Positions 63,246 through 64,000 of a DNA stretch of 64,000 nucleotides are shown piece after piece. The DNA lies in NCBI GenBank assembly GCA_964563505.1, contig CAZLXW010000012.1:12539-76538 (forward strand), given 5' to 3'. Positions within the stretch are counted from its first letter, which is position 1, and every line of letters begins with the position of its first letter. The stretch comes from UBA1351 sp964563505. Its GTDB lineage: Bacteria > Bacillota > Clostridia > Lachnospirales > Vallitaleaceae. Both the position numbers and the translations under genes were made by a program. The notes beneath the pieces were generated by a model that searched no databases, was not told the DNA's origin, and saw only the letters and a list, made by a program, of their open reading frames with translations.

Positions 63246-64000
63246 ATGAAAAAACAAGCCTTTATTTTAACCAGTAACACGCGTATCATAACCAATCTTG
63301 ACGATAAAGTTATTTTGCGTAGTATAAAACGAATGTATCGAGACATACAATTTGTTCTTCATAAGACGGATGGAGCTTCATCAACCATTCGTCTTATTCT
63401 TGATGATACCATTAGCGAAGAAGGCTATGTTATAGTATTTTCGGAGCAGATGGAAATGCAAATCAAAGCAAGTGATGCATTAGGATTCACATATGCCCTT
63501 CTATTTATCAGTGAACACTTTCTAAAGATTACACCTTTTTGGTTTTGGAATGACCAAAAATTTCATAAAACGGAATCGGTTTTAATTCCCATTCAACCAT
63601 ATCAAAATCTGGACTACAAAGTAGATTTTCGAGGATGGTTTATTAATGATGAAGTGCTAATTAAACCATGGAAGGTGAATGGTGATGAAGATTATCCGTG
63701 GGAGATGGTTTTTGAGGCATTGCTTCGATGCGGAGGCAATATAACAATTCCCGGAACGGATAAAAGTTCAGCACAGTATCGACAACTTGCCTCGGATATG
63801 GGCTTATGGATTTCTCAGCATCATGCAGAACCCCTTGGAGGTGAAATGTTTTCTAGGGCCTTTCCTGACTTAAATCCTTCTTTTGATGAACATCCGGACC
63901 TTTTTCGCCAACTTTGGAAAGAGGCTATTTTGCTGCAAAAAGACATGAAGGTCGTATGGAGTTTAGGCTTTCGAGGTCAGGGCGATTGTCCGTTTTGGGT
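63246..64000 (+). CDS. GH115-type alpha-glucuronidase, 3' end outside window
   Basis: The frame opens at ATG 63246 after an AAAAAGGA site and stays open to the window edge (251 codons). Segments VDFRGWFINDE, VFEALLRCGGNITIPGTD, SQHHAEPLGGEMFSRAFPDL and KVVWSLGFRGQGDCPFW match GH115 enzymes, which remove 4-O-methyl-glucuronic acid from internal xylose units of glucuronoxylan. No signal peptide is evident, so it likely acts in the cytosol. The catalytic centre continues past the edge and cannot be checked. Confidence 0.8.
   Translation, partial: MKKQAFILTSNTRIITNLDDKVILRSIKRMYRDIQFVLHKTDGASSTIRLILDDTISEEGYVIVFSEQMEMQIKASDALGFTYALLFISEHFLKITPFWFWNDQKFHKTESVLIPIQPYQNLDYKVDFRGWFINDEVLIKPWKVNGDEDYPWEMVFEALLRCGGNITIPGTDKSSAQYRQLASDMGLWISQHHAEPLGGEMFSRAFPDLNPSFDEHPDLFRQLWKEAILLQKDMKVVWSLGFRGQGDCPFW

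Overview
The window is low-GC, densely coded DNA with AGGAGG-type ribosome binding sites, many TTG/GTG starts and short or overlapping gene junctions. This is typical of an anaerobic clostridial Firmicute. Supporting content includes a TM1266-type hydrogenase-system regulator, a RIC-type iron-sulfur repair protein beside an FNR-like regulator, GPH, TRAP and ABC sugar importers, GH65/GH88/GH115-type enzymes and a FakA-DegV type fusion. A Lachnospirales-like member fits, but this is inferred from gene content only. I saw no rRNA, tRNA, CRISPR array or intact insertion sequence, and no gene-free stretch above 300 bases.

Layout. 1-4.2 kb: envelope sensing, with the end of an ECF sigma gene, its anti-sigma factor, a VanR/VanS-like two-component pair and a D,D-carboxypeptidase, but no resistance ligase. 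4.2-9.3 kb: MarR regulator, NmrA-like oxidoreductase, EAL phosphodiesterase, DUF1801 protein, split chromate-type transporter and a divergent LysR regulator. 9.4-20.2 kb: one carbohydrate operon with an ABC importer, LacZ-type GH2, GH65 phosphorylase-family enzyme, EamA transporter, AraC regulator and VOC protein. 20.3-22.5 kb: a lone YetA/rhamnogalacturonan-lyase-like protein. 22.6-24.1 kb: two decayed genes (CorC-like and GGDEF), each broken by internal deletion. 24.1-28.8 kb: RIC protein with divergent FNR/CRP-like regulator, a possible papain-fold protein, a PadR/HAAS membrane module and an S66 peptidase.

28.8-43.3 kb is a uronide/glycoside island: GPH transporter, AraC regulator, MFS transporter with a GH2 enzyme, a second AraC regulator, and an ABC importer with GH88 and DUF2264 proteins. 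The GPH and MFS/GH2 transcription units share a closely related promoter-leader cassette with a GGCGCC-centred dyad, which implies one regulon. A GH115-type alpha-glucuronidase begins at the right edge, so uronic-acid glycans recur as a theme.

43.4-46.5 kb: small-molecule operon (nitroreductase-like, sugar isomerase-like, 2-hydroxyacid dehydrogenase, cupin). 46.5-48.8 kb: ABC-2 exporter with a regulator made of two MerR domains in tandem. 49-54 kb: orphan YesN-type response regulator, TRAP transporter and a YcxB-like protein. 54.3-57.8 kb: a solute-binding lipoprotein paired with a membrane diguanylate cyclase and no permease, probably a sensory pair. 57.8-64 kb: TM1266 regulator, AzlCD exporter, FakA-DegV fusion, DUF1295 protein, small unknown, DUF523-DUF1722 protein and the GH115 start.

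The points I consider most worth following are the duplicated promoter-leader cassette, the helically phased TTAAGA repeats of the Van-like module, the lipoprotein/diguanylate-cyclase pair, the tandem-MerR exporter regulator and the perfect CRP-type palindrome between the RIC and FNR-like genes.
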